Of a stretch of DNA of 64,000 nucleotides, positions 1 to 7,462 are shown piece by piece (within the stretch, counting starts at the first letter, position 1; the number at the start of each line of letters is the position of its first letter). The notes under the pieces were generated by a model. It saw nothing but the letters and a program-made list of their open reading frames with translations. It was not told the origin of the DNA and made no database searches. Position numbers and translations under genes: made by a program. Origin of the DNA: BQOK01 sp048388525 (GTDB taxonomy: Bacteria > Bacillota > Clostridia > Oscillospirales > Ruminococcaceae); assembly GCF_048388525.1 (NCBI RefSeq), contig NZ_DBGCTQ010000049.1, forward strand, positions 97,813 through 161,812. The letters are read 5' to 3'.

Positions 1-218
1 CCCTTTTCGGGAACGGGGTCGTAGCCCGTTTTGCCGAAGGGGTTGCAGCGCAAAATGCGCCACACCGCCAGCAGCGTGCCCTTTGCCGCGCCGTGCACCT
101 CCAGCGCCTGGAGCGCATACTCGCTGCAGGTGGGCAGGAAACGGCAGTGATGCCCCAGATGGGGCGAAATGTACTTTTTATAAAAGCGGATGGGCGCCGC
201 CAGCAGCCGGGCGATCAT
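1..218 (-). CDS. yidD: YidD membrane protein insertion efficiency factor (partial, C-terminus cut by window edge)
   Basis: The minus-strand frame starts at an ATG at 218 and runs off the window start. The visible product begins MIARLLAAPIRFYKKYISP and contains CRFLPTCSEYA and the RCNPF..GGYD-like block (RCNPFGKTGYDP) that mark YidD, a small amphipathic peripheral membrane protein that assists YidC/Oxa1-dependent insertion. Its ATG overlaps the TGA of rnpA (ATGA), so the two are translationally coupled, as in the usual rpmH-rnpA-yidD-yidC order. Only the last few residues are missing. Confidence 0.93.
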   Translation of the reverse strand, partial: MIARLLAAPIRFYKKYISPHLGHHCRFLPTCSEYALQALEVHGAAKGTLLAVWRILRCNPFGKTGYDPVPEK

Positions 219-547
219 TCCACCAGACCCGCGCTGTGCAGAAGCTGCCGGGCGGCCTTTGCCACCTCGCCGCTTTTGCAGCGGGCCGTTTGGCCCCTGG
301 CCACGAACACCAGGTCCCAGCCGCCCACGTTGTAGGGCAGGGTTTCGTACAGTGCCGCGCGCATGACCCGGCGCGCCCGGTTGCGCTGCACCGCGCCCCC
401 CACCTTTTTGGTGGCGGTGAGGCCCACCCGGGTATGCCCCAGGCGGTTTTTATTTACATAGAGCACCAGTTTGGGGTGCACGTAGGACCTGCCCCGGGCG
501 TAAACCCGGCCAAACTCCCTGTTGCGTGTGATGGGCCGGTAGCGCAT
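215..547 (-). CDS. rnpA: Ribonuclease P protein component
   Basis: RnpA is the protein cofactor of RNase P, which binds the 5' leader of pre-tRNA together with the RNA subunit. The 110-residue basic product carries the family signature around KKVGGAVQRNRARRVMR, near residues 50-65, and has the usual length of about 110-120. I chose the ATG at 547 over an upstream in-frame ATG at 583 because a GGAGGG ribosome binding site lies directly before it and the product then starts MRYRPITRNREF, as in homologues. It lies between rpmH and yidD in one minus-strand operon. Confidence 0.97.
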   Translation of the reverse strand: MRYRPITRNREFGRVYARGRSYVHPKLVLYVNKNRLGHTRVGLTATKKVGGAVQRNRARRVMRAALYETLPYNVGGWDLVFVARGQTARCKSGEVAKAARQLLHSAGLVE

Positions 548-625
548 GTTCCCTCCATATGGAAAAACAAGGCCACCGATCACTCAGCGGCCTTGCGGTT
601 CGACCTTGCTCTGCGGTCGGTCTTA

Positions 626-760
626 TCAGGCGGACAGCTTGGCGCGGCCCTTGGAACGGCGGGCGGCAATTACCTTGCGGCCGTTCTTGCTGGCCATGCG
701 CTTTAAAAAGCCGTGCACGCCGCTGCGCTGACGCTTCTTGGGCTGGTACGTTCTTTTCAT
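626..760 (-). CDS. rpmH: 50S ribosomal protein L34
   Basis: This 44-residue, strongly basic protein starts MKRTYQPKKRQRSGVHGF and ends in RSKGRAKLSA, the complete and nearly invariant L34 sequence of the large ribosomal subunit. The start is the ATG at 760, with GGAGG about 6 bases upstream. The frame stays open further upstream, but that part has no ribosome binding site and no similarity to L34. It is the first gene of the rpmH-rnpA-yidD operon and diverges from dnaA. Confidence 0.98.
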   Translation of the reverse strand: MKRTYQPKKRQRSGVHGFLKRMASKNGRKVIAARRSKGRAKLSA

Positions 761-847
761 GTTTTTATCCTCCATTTTCCCCATTTTACGGGTCTTATTA
801 TTTTGTGCGATGTTCCCCGCCAAAAGGGGACGACCTTGCAACTTAAA

Positions 848-877
848 AGTATACTGGAAAGGCGCGGAGTTTGTCAA
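848..877 (-). promoter_or_regulatory. Probable sigma-A promoter of rpmH-rnpA-yidD
   Basis: On the minus strand a perfect TTGACA (877-872) is followed by an 18-base spacer and TATACT (853-848). It reads towards rpmH with about 90 bases of leader. Seen in sequence; activity is inferred. Confidence 0.75.
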
Positions 878-987
878 CACCCAAAGCTGATATTTTTTGG
901 CTCAAAGGGCGGCGCACGGGCATTTTTTCCAAATTTTAAGCCCATGCTAACCCTGTGCCGGCCCTATATAGCTAAGGTAATTTATAT

Positions 988-1016
988 TTGTAAAGGGCGG
1001 CGGTTTATGGTATAAT
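988..1016 (+). promoter_or_regulatory. Probable sigma-A promoter of dnaA
   Basis: TTGTAA (988-993), a 17-base spacer and a perfect TATAAT (1011-1016) lie about 45 bases before the dnaA start. No DnaA box was found directly on this promoter; one TTGTCAACA-like site at 871-879 lies in the same divergent intergenic region. Confidence 0.75.
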
Positions 1017-1059
1017 CATTTGGATACAAATTTTTGCGATAATGGAGCGTACCATCACT

Positions 1060-2382
1060 ATGGATTCCTTTAACGACGTTTTGAATGCAGCGAAAGAATA
1101 CTGCAAAGAGCGCCTGGTAGACGCCACCTATAACCTGTACATCGACGGGCTGGAAGCGGTGAGCTTTGAGGGCAGCGGCAAGGTGGTGCTTGCTGTGCGC
1201 AACGACTTTATCTGCACCATTGTGCGGGACCGGTACACCCCCCTTTTGAAGGAGGCCCTGGCCGCGATGCTGGGCTTTGAGGTGGAGGTGGAGTTGATGG
1301 TGCCCGCCGCCGCGCCCGCGCAGCCCGAGGCCGCCGCGGAAAAGCCCCTGCCCCGCACCGACCCGGACGGCCGCTACGATTTTAATTTTGAAAACTTTAT
1401 CAAGGGCCCCTCGAACCAGTTCGCCTATGCGGCGGCGCAGGCCGTGGCCTCGAACCCGTCGGGCGCTTACAACCCCCTGTTCATCTACGGCCAGTCGGGC
1501 CTGGGCAAGACCCACCTGCTGACCGCCATTCAGATTGAGATCAAAAAGAACCACCCGGATTTCAACATTGTTTACGTGGACTGTGAAAAATTCACCAACG
1601 AGATCATCACCGCCATCCGGGAGGGCAGCACCGAGCAGTTCCGGCTGAAATACCGGGCCGCGGACGTGCTGCTGGTGGACGACATCCAGTTTATTGCGGG
1701 CAAAGAGAGCACCCAGGAGGAATTCTTCCACACTTTTAATACCCTGCACAACGCCGGCAAGCAGATCGTGCTGGCCAGCGACCGCCCGGCCAAGGAGATC
1801 AAGAGCCTGGAGGAGCGTTTGCGCACCCGGTTCGAGTGGGGCCTGACCGCGGACATCCAGCCGCCGGACTTTGAAACCCGGGTGGCGATCATCCGCCGCA
1901 AGGCCGAGCTGTTCCACCTGGAAATCCCGGACGACGTGGCCGAATTCATCGCGAACCACCTGAAAAACAACATCCGGCAGCTGGAGGGCGCAGTGAAAAA
2001 GCTGAACGCCTATTACATGCTGGAGGGCATCCAGCCGGTGATCGGCGTGGCCCAGAACGCCATCAAGGATATTCTGAACGAAACCCAGCCCGTGCCCGTG
2101 ACCATTGAAAAGATCATTGGAGAGGTGGGCCGCACCTACAACGTGAGCCCGGCGGAAATACGGGGCATGCGGCGCACGGCCAATATCTCCTCGGCACGGC
2201 AGACCGCCATTTATGTGGTGCGCGAGATCACCGGCATGAGCATGGAGGACATCGGCAAGGAATTCGGCGGCCGCGACCACTCCACCATCGTGTACTCGCT
2301 GAAAGCCCTGGAAAGCAACCTGGAAAACGACCGGCACCTGAAAGAAACCGTGGAAGACATTATTAAAAATGTACGCACCTGA
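1060..2382 (+). CDS. dnaA: Chromosomal replication initiator protein DnaA
   Basis: DnaA binds DnaA boxes at oriC, oligomerises with ATP and opens the duplex. The product (440 residues) has domain I from residue 1, a short Ala/Pro/Glu-rich linker near 85-110, the AAA+ core with Walker A GQSGLGKTH near residue 146 and Walker B LLVDDIQF near 205, and C-terminal domain IV with the box-binding signature GGRDHSTIVYS near 403. I favour the ATG at 1060 because a GGAG lies 12 bases upstream and MDSFNDVL aligns with normal DnaA starts. An in-frame ATG at 1042 adds 6 residues but has no visible ribosome binding site. It is followed by oriC and dnaN. Confidence 0.97.
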   Translation: MDSFNDVLNAAKEYCKERLVDATYNLYIDGLEAVSFEGSGKVVLAVRNDFICTIVRDRYTPLLKEALAAMLGFEVEVELMVPAAAPAQPEAAAEKPLPRTDPDGRYDFNFENFIKGPSNQFAYAAAQAVASNPSGAYNPLFIYGQSGLGKTHLLTAIQIEIKKNHPDFNIVYVDCEKFTNEIITAIREGSTEQFRLKYRAADVLLVDDIQFIAGKESTQEEFFHTFNTLHNAGKQIVLASDRPAKEIKSLEERLRTRFEWGLTADIQPPDFETRVAIIRRKAELFHLEIPDDVAEFIANHLKNNIRQLEGAVKKLNAYYMLEGIQPVIGVAQNAIKDILNETQPVPVTIEKIIGEVGRTYNVSPAEIRGMRRTANISSARQTAIYVVREITGMSMEDIGKEFGGRDHSTIVYSLKALESNLENDRHLKETVEDIIKNVRT

Positions 2383-2404
2383 ACCGGCACAAAAAAAGAG
2401 CAAG

Positions 2405-2600
2405 TCTTTCACATAGTTTTCCACAATTAACAACAGGTTTTCCACATAGGGTGTGCAAAACATCGCCGTTTATTCTTATCAACATCTTGTCCACAAAAAC
2501 AGTGGAATTTTAAACGGCAGGAAAAACGGCTTGTCCAAAGGGCGGAAAGGGCTTTTCCACGGTTTCAACGGCCCCTACTATTACGTCTATTGAAAAGTAT
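2405..2600 (+). other. Probable oriC: DnaA-box cluster plus DnaA-trio-like unwinding element
   Basis: The dnaA-dnaN gap holds TTTTCCACA at 2417-2425 and 2438-2446, TTATCAACA at 2476-2484, TTGTCCACA at 2487-2495 and TTTTCCACG at 2553-2561, all close to the TTATCCACA DnaA box. After the last box comes a GC-rich patch (ACGGCCCC) and then CTACTATTACGTCTATTG from 2575, whose complement reads as 3'-GAT-like triplets. That matches the box / GC cluster / DnaA-trio order of the B. subtilis basal unwinding system. An AT-rich tract continues to about 2640. Boxes are seen directly; origin function is inferred from position. Confidence 0.85.
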
Positions 2601-2666
2601 GTTTTAAAGAGCTATTTTTGAATTTTTCTTCCCAGGGAAGATTTCCTTACGAAAGGAGCGGCAAAT

Positions 2667-3767
2667 ATGAATATCGTATGCGATAAGACCCTGTTGTCGG
2701 CAGCCATCGACGGCGTGTCCAAGGCGGTGACCCTGCGCTCTTCCATTCCCGCGCTGGAGGGCATCCTGCTGAAAGCGGAGGGATTCCAGCTGACCCTGAC
2801 CGGCTACGACCTGGAAATGGGCATTACCACCACCATTGAGGCCAACGTGCGGGAGCCGGGCGAGATCGTGCTCTCGGCAAAGCTTTTGGGTGATATGGTG
2901 CGCAGGCTGCCCGGGGGCGAGGTGACCATCTGCACCAACGAGGCGGGCAACGCCACGGTGAAAGGCGGCGTTGCGGAGTTTGATATCCTGGCCATGAGCG
3001 CCTCGGATTACCCCGACCTGCCTAACCCCGGCGCGGACCGGACCTTTACCATTTCGGCCGGGATGCTGCGGGACATGATCGACAAGACCCTGTACGCCGT
3101 GAGCCAGGACGACAAAAAACCCGCCCATACCGGCGAGCTGTTTGCCATTGAAGAGGACAAACTTACCGTAGTGGCGCTGGACGGCTACCGGCTGGCAATT
3201 GTGGAGCGGCCAATCCAGGCGGAAAAGCACATCCGCATTATCATCCCCGCCAAGACCCTGACCGAGGTGAACAAGCTTTTGGGCGAGGACGACCAGGAGG
3301 TCGCCATCTCGGCAAACCGGCGGTTCGTGGTGTTTGAGACCGGCAGGTATGTGATTCTTTCGCGGCTGATCGAGGGCGAGTTTTTGAATTACGCCAACGT
3401 GATCCCGGAGGGCTACAAGACCCGGGTAGTGCTGGAAAGCCGGGATTTTATCGACACCATTGAGCGGGCCTCGCTGATCATTACCGAGCGGCTGAAAAAC
3501 CCGCTGCGCATTCTGTTTGACAACAAGGTGACCGTGCGCTGCCAGACAAACCTGGGCAAGGTGGTGGACGAGTTCGAGGCGAAGATCGAGGGCGAACAGG
3601 TGGAAATCGGCTTCAACAACCGCTACCTGCTGGACGCGCTGCGCAATTCCAAGTGCGAAAAGGTGGTGCTGGAGATGAGCGGCCCCCTGTCCCCCGTGAA
3701 GATCCTGCCGGAGGAGGGCGCCGACTTTATCTACCTGGTGCTGCCAGTGCGCTTTAAAAACGATTGA
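2667..3767 (+). CDS. dnaN: DNA polymerase III beta subunit (sliding clamp)
   Basis: DnaN forms the dimeric ring that tethers polymerase III to DNA. The 366-residue product has the three-domain clamp layout and ends in LPVRFKND, where clamps typically end in a (M)P(M/V)R(L/F)-like peptide close to the partner-binding pocket. Start MNIVCDKTLL follows AAAGGAG with good spacing. It sits directly after oriC and before the S4-domain gene and recF, the standard order. Confidence 0.97.
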   Translation: MNIVCDKTLLSAAIDGVSKAVTLRSSIPALEGILLKAEGFQLTLTGYDLEMGITTTIEANVREPGEIVLSAKLLGDMVRRLPGGEVTICTNEAGNATVKGGVAEFDILAMSASDYPDLPNPGADRTFTISAGMLRDMIDKTLYAVSQDDKKPAHTGELFAIEEDKLTVVALDGYRLAIVERPIQAEKHIRIIIPAKTLTEVNKLLGEDDQEVAISANRRFVVFETGRYVILSRLIEGEFLNYANVIPEGYKTRVVLESRDFIDTIERASLIITERLKNPLRILFDNKVTVRCQTNLGKVVDEFEAKIEGEQVEIGFNNRYLLDALRNSKCEKVVLEMSGPLSPVKILPEEGADFIYLVLPVRFKND

Positions 3768-3804
3768 GGGGCCTCTTCCCTTTTGAAAGACAGGAATGGA
3801 AACG

Positions 3805-4020
3805 ATGGAACGGATCTTGATCCATACGGAATTTATAAAACTGGATTCCCTTTTGAAGCTGGCGGGCCTGGCCGAGACCGGCGGCGAGGCAAAGCTGCTG
3901 GTGCAGGAGGGCCGGGTTCTGGTGAACGGCGAGGTGTGCGAAATGCGGGGCAAAAAGCTGCGCGGCGGCGACACCGTGACCCTGGACGGCCGCACCGTGA
4001 CCGTTGGGCAGGGAAAATAA
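3805..4020 (+). CDS. yaaA: S4-domain RNA-binding protein YaaA (RlbA-type)
   Basis: This is a small S4 RNA-binding domain protein found between dnaN and recF in many Firmicutes; its exact target is not certain to me. The product MERILIHTEFIKLDSLLKL... is 71 residues, the length of B. subtilis YaaA. It shows the S4 core LLKLAGLAETGGEAKLLVQ and GRVLVNGEV, which bind structured RNA. I chose the ATG at 3805 because AGGA lies 9 bases upstream; an ATG at 3796 abuts that site. Its stop at 4020 lies just before the preferred recF start. Confidence 0.9.
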   Translation: MERILIHTEFIKLDSLLKLAGLAETGGEAKLLVQEGRVLVNGEVCEMRGKKLRGGDTVTLDGRTVTVGQGK

Positions 4021-4024
4021 GCCG

Positions 4025-5113
4025 GTGCGCCTTGTATCGCTTGCCGTGACCGACCACCGCAACCTGAAACAGGTGGAATTCGCCCCCGGGCCGGAACTGA
4101 CCGTGCTGTGCGGCCCCAACGGCCAGGGCAAGACAAACCTTTTGGAGGCTGTGTGGCTGCTCACGGGGGGAAAGAGCTTTCGCGGCTCGAAGGACGCCGA
4201 GCTGATCCGCCGTGGCGCGGAGTTTTCCGTGCTGGACGGGGTGAGCGAGGCGCAGGACGGGCGGCAGGACCACATTCGCCTGACCGTGGGGGGAAAGGAC
4301 ACCCCCCGCCCCGGGCGCACCGCGCGCCTGAACGGGGCCGAGGTGGGCCGGGCGGCGGCTTTGGCGGGCCGGTTTACCGCCGTGGTGTTCGAGCCGGACG
4401 ATCTGAGCCTTGTGAAAAGCGGGCCGGCCGGGCGGCGGCGCTTTTTGGACGCGGCGCTGTGCCAGCTGTGGCCGGGCTATGTGGCCACGCTGCGGCGTTA
4501 CAGCCGGCTGCTGGCACAAAAAAACAGCCTGCTGAAATATTGGGATCGCACCCCCGGCGCCGGTGAGATGTGCGACGCGTTCGACACGGACCTTGCGGTG
4601 CAGGGCGGCGAGATCTGCCGCCGCCGCGGCGATTACCTGGCGCGGCTGGCACCTTTGGCGGCGCAGAATTACGCCGAGCTGAGCCGGGGCGGCGAGGCCC
4701 TGAGCCTTGCCTACCGCGCAGACCAGGGGCCGGAGGATATGCTGGACGCTTTGCGGGCTGCCCGCGCCGCGGACCGGAGGGCGGGTTTTTGCACCGTGGG
4801 CCCCCATCGGGAGGATTTTACCTTTGCCCTGGACGGCCAGCCGGCCCGGGTGTTTGCCAGCCAGGGCCAGCAGCGCAGTGCGGTGCTGAGCCTGAAGCTG
4901 GCCGAGGCCAGCGTGGCCCAGAGCGTGACCGGCGAGCACCCGGTGATGCTGCTGGACGACGTGCTGAGCGAGCTGGACCTCCAGCGGCAGGAATACCTGC
5001 TGACCCGCATGCGGGAGAAGCAGACCATTGTGACCGCCTGCGATTCCAGCCTGTTCCACAAAACAGAGGGCGCCATGTTCCGGGTGGAGCAGGGCGAAGT
5101 AAAAGAGATGTGA
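4025..5113 (+). CDS. recF: DNA replication and repair protein RecF
   Basis: RecF is an SMC-like ATPase that helps load RecA at single-stranded gaps. Walker A GPNGQGKTN lies near residue 30, the ABC-type signature ASQGQQRS near 277 and Walker B MLLDDVLSELD near 307. The 362-residue length is typical. The start is uncertain. GTG at 4025 gives MRLVSLAVTDHRNLK, which aligns with normal RecF starts. A TTG at 4004, inside yaaA, would add seven residues. It is tightly packed with yaaA before and remB after. Confidence 0.95.
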   Translation: MRLVSLAVTDHRNLKQVEFAPGPELTVLCGPNGQGKTNLLEAVWLLTGGKSFRGSKDAELIRRGAEFSVLDGVSEAQDGRQDHIRLTVGGKDTPRPGRTARLNGAEVGRAAALAGRFTAVVFEPDDLSLVKSGPAGRRRFLDAALCQLWPGYVATLRRYSRLLAQKNSLLKYWDRTPGAGEMCDAFDTDLAVQGGEICRRRGDYLARLAPLAAQNYAELSRGGEALSLAYRADQGPEDMLDALRAARAADRRAGFCTVGPHREDFTFALDGQPARVFASQGQQRSAVLSLKLAEASVAQSVTGEHPVMLLDDVLSELDLQRQEYLLTRMREKQTIVTACDSSLFHKTEGAMFRVEQGEVKEM

Positions 5114-5123
5114 GGGGAAGCTT

Positions 5124-5390
5124 TTGTATCTGCATTTGGGGCAGGATTATGTGGTCCACACGCGGGACATCATTGGAATTTTTGACATTGACACCAGCTC
5201 GGTGGCAAAGCACACCCGCGCGTTTTTGCGCCATGCCGAGGAGGAGGGCGCGGTGGTGACCCTGAGCGACGAGCTGCCGAAAAGTTTTGTGGTGGCTGAT
5301 TTCCCCGATGACACGGTGTTCATCAGCCCCATCTCGTCGAAAACGCTGGAAAAGCGCTGCGGCCGGATGGACCAATTGAACCAATACTGA
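5124..5390 (+). CDS. remB: RemB-like extracellular matrix regulator (DUF370)
   Basis: The 88-residue product MYLHLGQDYVVHTRDIIGIFDID... matches the DUF370/RemB (YaaB) family found between recF and gyrB in Bacilli and Clostridia. Relatives of RemA bind DNA; a direct role for RemB is less clear. The start is a TTG preceded by GAGGGGAAG. It lies 10 bases after recF and is followed by a small terminator before gyrB. Confidence 0.9.
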   Translation: MYLHLGQDYVVHTRDIIGIFDIDTSSVAKHTRAFLRHAEEEGAVVTLSDELPKSFVVADFPDDTVFISPISSKTLEKRCGRMDQLNQY

Positions 5391-5395
5391 CACCC

Positions 5396-5416
5396 CAGAG
5401 CCGAAGGCTCTGTTTT
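5396..5416 (+). terminator. Intrinsic terminator or attenuator between remB and gyrB
   Basis: Perfect 7-base stem CAGAGCC-GAA-GGCTCTG followed by TTTT. The U tract is short, so partial readthrough into gyrB is plausible. Confidence 0.65.
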
Positions 5417-5483
5417 CATGTTGGCGGCGGGATAAACGCCCCGCGCGCCGGGTTGTAAGACGCAAAGCACAGGAGGAACGACA

Positions 5484-7427
5484 ATGGCAGAAGAACTGAA
5501 CCAGGAACAGCAGATCGGCCAGGCCGAGGATTACGACGGCAGCCAGATCCAGGTATTGGAAGGCCTTGAGGCGGTGCGCAAGCGCCCGGGCATGTATATC
5601 GGGTCCACCGGGCCCCGGGGCCTGCATCATCTGGTGTATGAGATCGTGGACAACGCCATCGACGAGGCGCTGGCCGGTTTTTGCGACCACATTGAGGTCA
5701 CCATCAAAAAGGGCAACATCATAGAGGTGAGCGATAACGGCCGCGGCATCCCCGTGGACATTCAGCCGAAAATGGGCATTCCCGCCGTGACGGTGGTGTT
5801 TACCATCCTGCATGCGGGCGGCAAGTTCGGGGGGGATAACTCCGGCTACAAGGTGGCGGGCGGCCTGCACGGCGTGGGCGCCAGCGTGGTGAACGCGCTT
5901 TCAGAGTGGCTGGAGGTGCGGGTGCGCAAAGCCGGCAGTGAGTATGTGCAGACTTTCCGGCGCGGCGTTGCCGACGGCGAATTGAAAAAGGTGGGCCCCG
6001 CCGCTTCCAGCGGCACGGTGGTGACCTTTAAGGCCGATCCGGTGATGTTTACCGAGAGCACCGAGTATGATTATGAGATCCTGCGCACCCGCCTGCGGGA
6101 AGAGGCGTTTTTGAACGCCGGCGTGCGCATTACCCTGACCGACGAGCGGGGCGAAGAGGTTCTGCGGGAGTCGATGTGCTACGAGGGCGGCGTGCGCAGC
6201 TTTGTGGAGCACATCCACGAGAAGCGCCAGATGACCGTGCTGCACCCCCAGGTGATCTACCTGAAAGGCCAGCAGAACGACATCATTGCCGAGATCGCCC
6301 TACAATACAACGACAGCTTCAACGAGCTGGTGCTGAGCTTTGCCAACAATGTGCACACCCCGGACGGCGGCACCCACGAGGAGGGCTTCAAGGCGGCCCT
6401 GACCCGGGTGTTCAACGATTTTGGCCGGGAAAAGGGCTATTTGAAGGAAAAGGACGACAACCTTTCGGGCAGCGACGTGCGGGAAGGCCTGACCGCGGTG
6501 ATCAGCGTAAAGCTGACCGACGCCCAGTTCGAGGGCCAGACCAAGGCAAAGCTTGGAAACACCGAGGTGCGGAGCCTTGTTTCCGGCATGGTGTACGAAA
6601 AGCTCAAGGAATTTTTTGAGGAGAACCCGGGCGTTGCCAAGGCCGTGTTTGAAAAGGCGACCCAGGCCGCCCGGGCCCGCGAGGCGGCAAAGCGCGCCCG
6701 CGAGCTGGTGCGCCGCAAGTCGGCGCTGGAAACGAGCCGCATGCCCGGCAAGCTGGCCGACTGCCGGGAAAAGGATCCCACCAAGACCGAGATCTACATC
6801 GTCGAGGGCGATTCGGCCGGCGGCAGCGCCAAGATGGGGCGGGACTCGAACATCCAGGCGATCCTGCCCCTGTGGGGCAAGATGCTGAATGTGGAAAAGG
6901 CGCGGCTGGACAAGGTGTACGGCAACGAGAAGCTGATGCCGGTGGTGACGGCCCTGGGGTGCGGCATCGGCGAGGAGTTCGACGTTTCCAAGCTGCGCTA
7001 CCACAAGGTGTTCATCATGGCCGACGCGGACGTGGACGGCAGCCACATCTGCACCCTGATGCTGACCTTCTTTTTCCGGTTTATGCGCCCGCTGATCGAC
7101 GGGGGCTATGTGTATATCGCCCAGCCGCCCCTGTTCAAATTGCAGAAGGGCCAGCAGGTGAAGTATGCCTACGACGAAACCGAAATGGCAAGGCTTTCGG
7201 CCGAGATGCCGGGCTCCAAGATCAGCCGGTACAAGGGCCTGGGCGAGATGAACCCGGAGCAGCTGTGGGAGACCACCATGGACCCGAACAACCGGGTGAT
7301 CGTGCAGATCAGCATTGAGGACGCGGAAAAGGCCGACGAGGCGTTTACCATCCTGATGGGCGACAAGGTGGAGCCCCGGCGCGAGTTCATTGAGCGCAAC
7401 GCCAAGTATGCCACGCTCGATGTGTAA
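5484..7427 (+). CDS. gyrB: DNA gyrase subunit B
   Basis: GyrB supplies the ATPase of gyrase, which negatively supercoils DNA. The 647-residue protein shows the GHKL ATPase motifs (DNAIDEAL, DNGRGIP, GGLHGVGASVVNALS) in the first 140 residues. The Toprim domain has EGDSAGGSAK near residue 441 and DADVDGSHI near 514, and the tail includes YKGLGEMNPEQLW. It lacks the long insert of enterobacterial GyrB. ATG with a strong AGGAGG site; 35 bases before gyrA. Confidence 0.98.
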   Translation: MAEELNQEQQIGQAEDYDGSQIQVLEGLEAVRKRPGMYIGSTGPRGLHHLVYEIVDNAIDEALAGFCDHIEVTIKKGNIIEVSDNGRGIPVDIQPKMGIPAVTVVFTILHAGGKFGGDNSGYKVAGGLHGVGASVVNALSEWLEVRVRKAGSEYVQTFRRGVADGELKKVGPAASSGTVVTFKADPVMFTESTEYDYEILRTRLREEAFLNAGVRITLTDERGEEVLRESMCYEGGVRSFVEHIHEKRQMTVLHPQVIYLKGQQNDIIAEIALQYNDSFNELVLSFANNVHTPDGGTHEEGFKAALTRVFNDFGREKGYLKEKDDNLSGSDVREGLTAVISVKLTDAQFEGQTKAKLGNTEVRSLVSGMVYEKLKEFFEENPGVAKAVFEKATQAARAREAAKRARELVRRKSALETSRMPGKLADCREKDPTKTEIYIVEGDSAGGSAKMGRDSNIQAILPLWGKMLNVEKARLDKVYGNEKLMPVVTALGCGIGEEFDVSKLRYHKVFIMADADVDGSHICTLMLTFFFRFMRPLIDGGYVYIAQPPLFKLQKGQQVKYAYDETEMARLSAEMPGSKISRYKGLGEMNPEQLWETTMDPNNRVIVQISIEDAEKADEAFTILMGDKVEPRREFIERNAKYATLDV

Positions 7428-7462
7428 TGGGCCAACGGCAAGAAAGTGACAGGTGAACACCA

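Noticed and set aside
982..2463. Minus-strand open frame opposite dnaA
   Set aside because: Antisense shadow of dnaA and oriC; contains the translated DnaA boxes, no recognisable domain.
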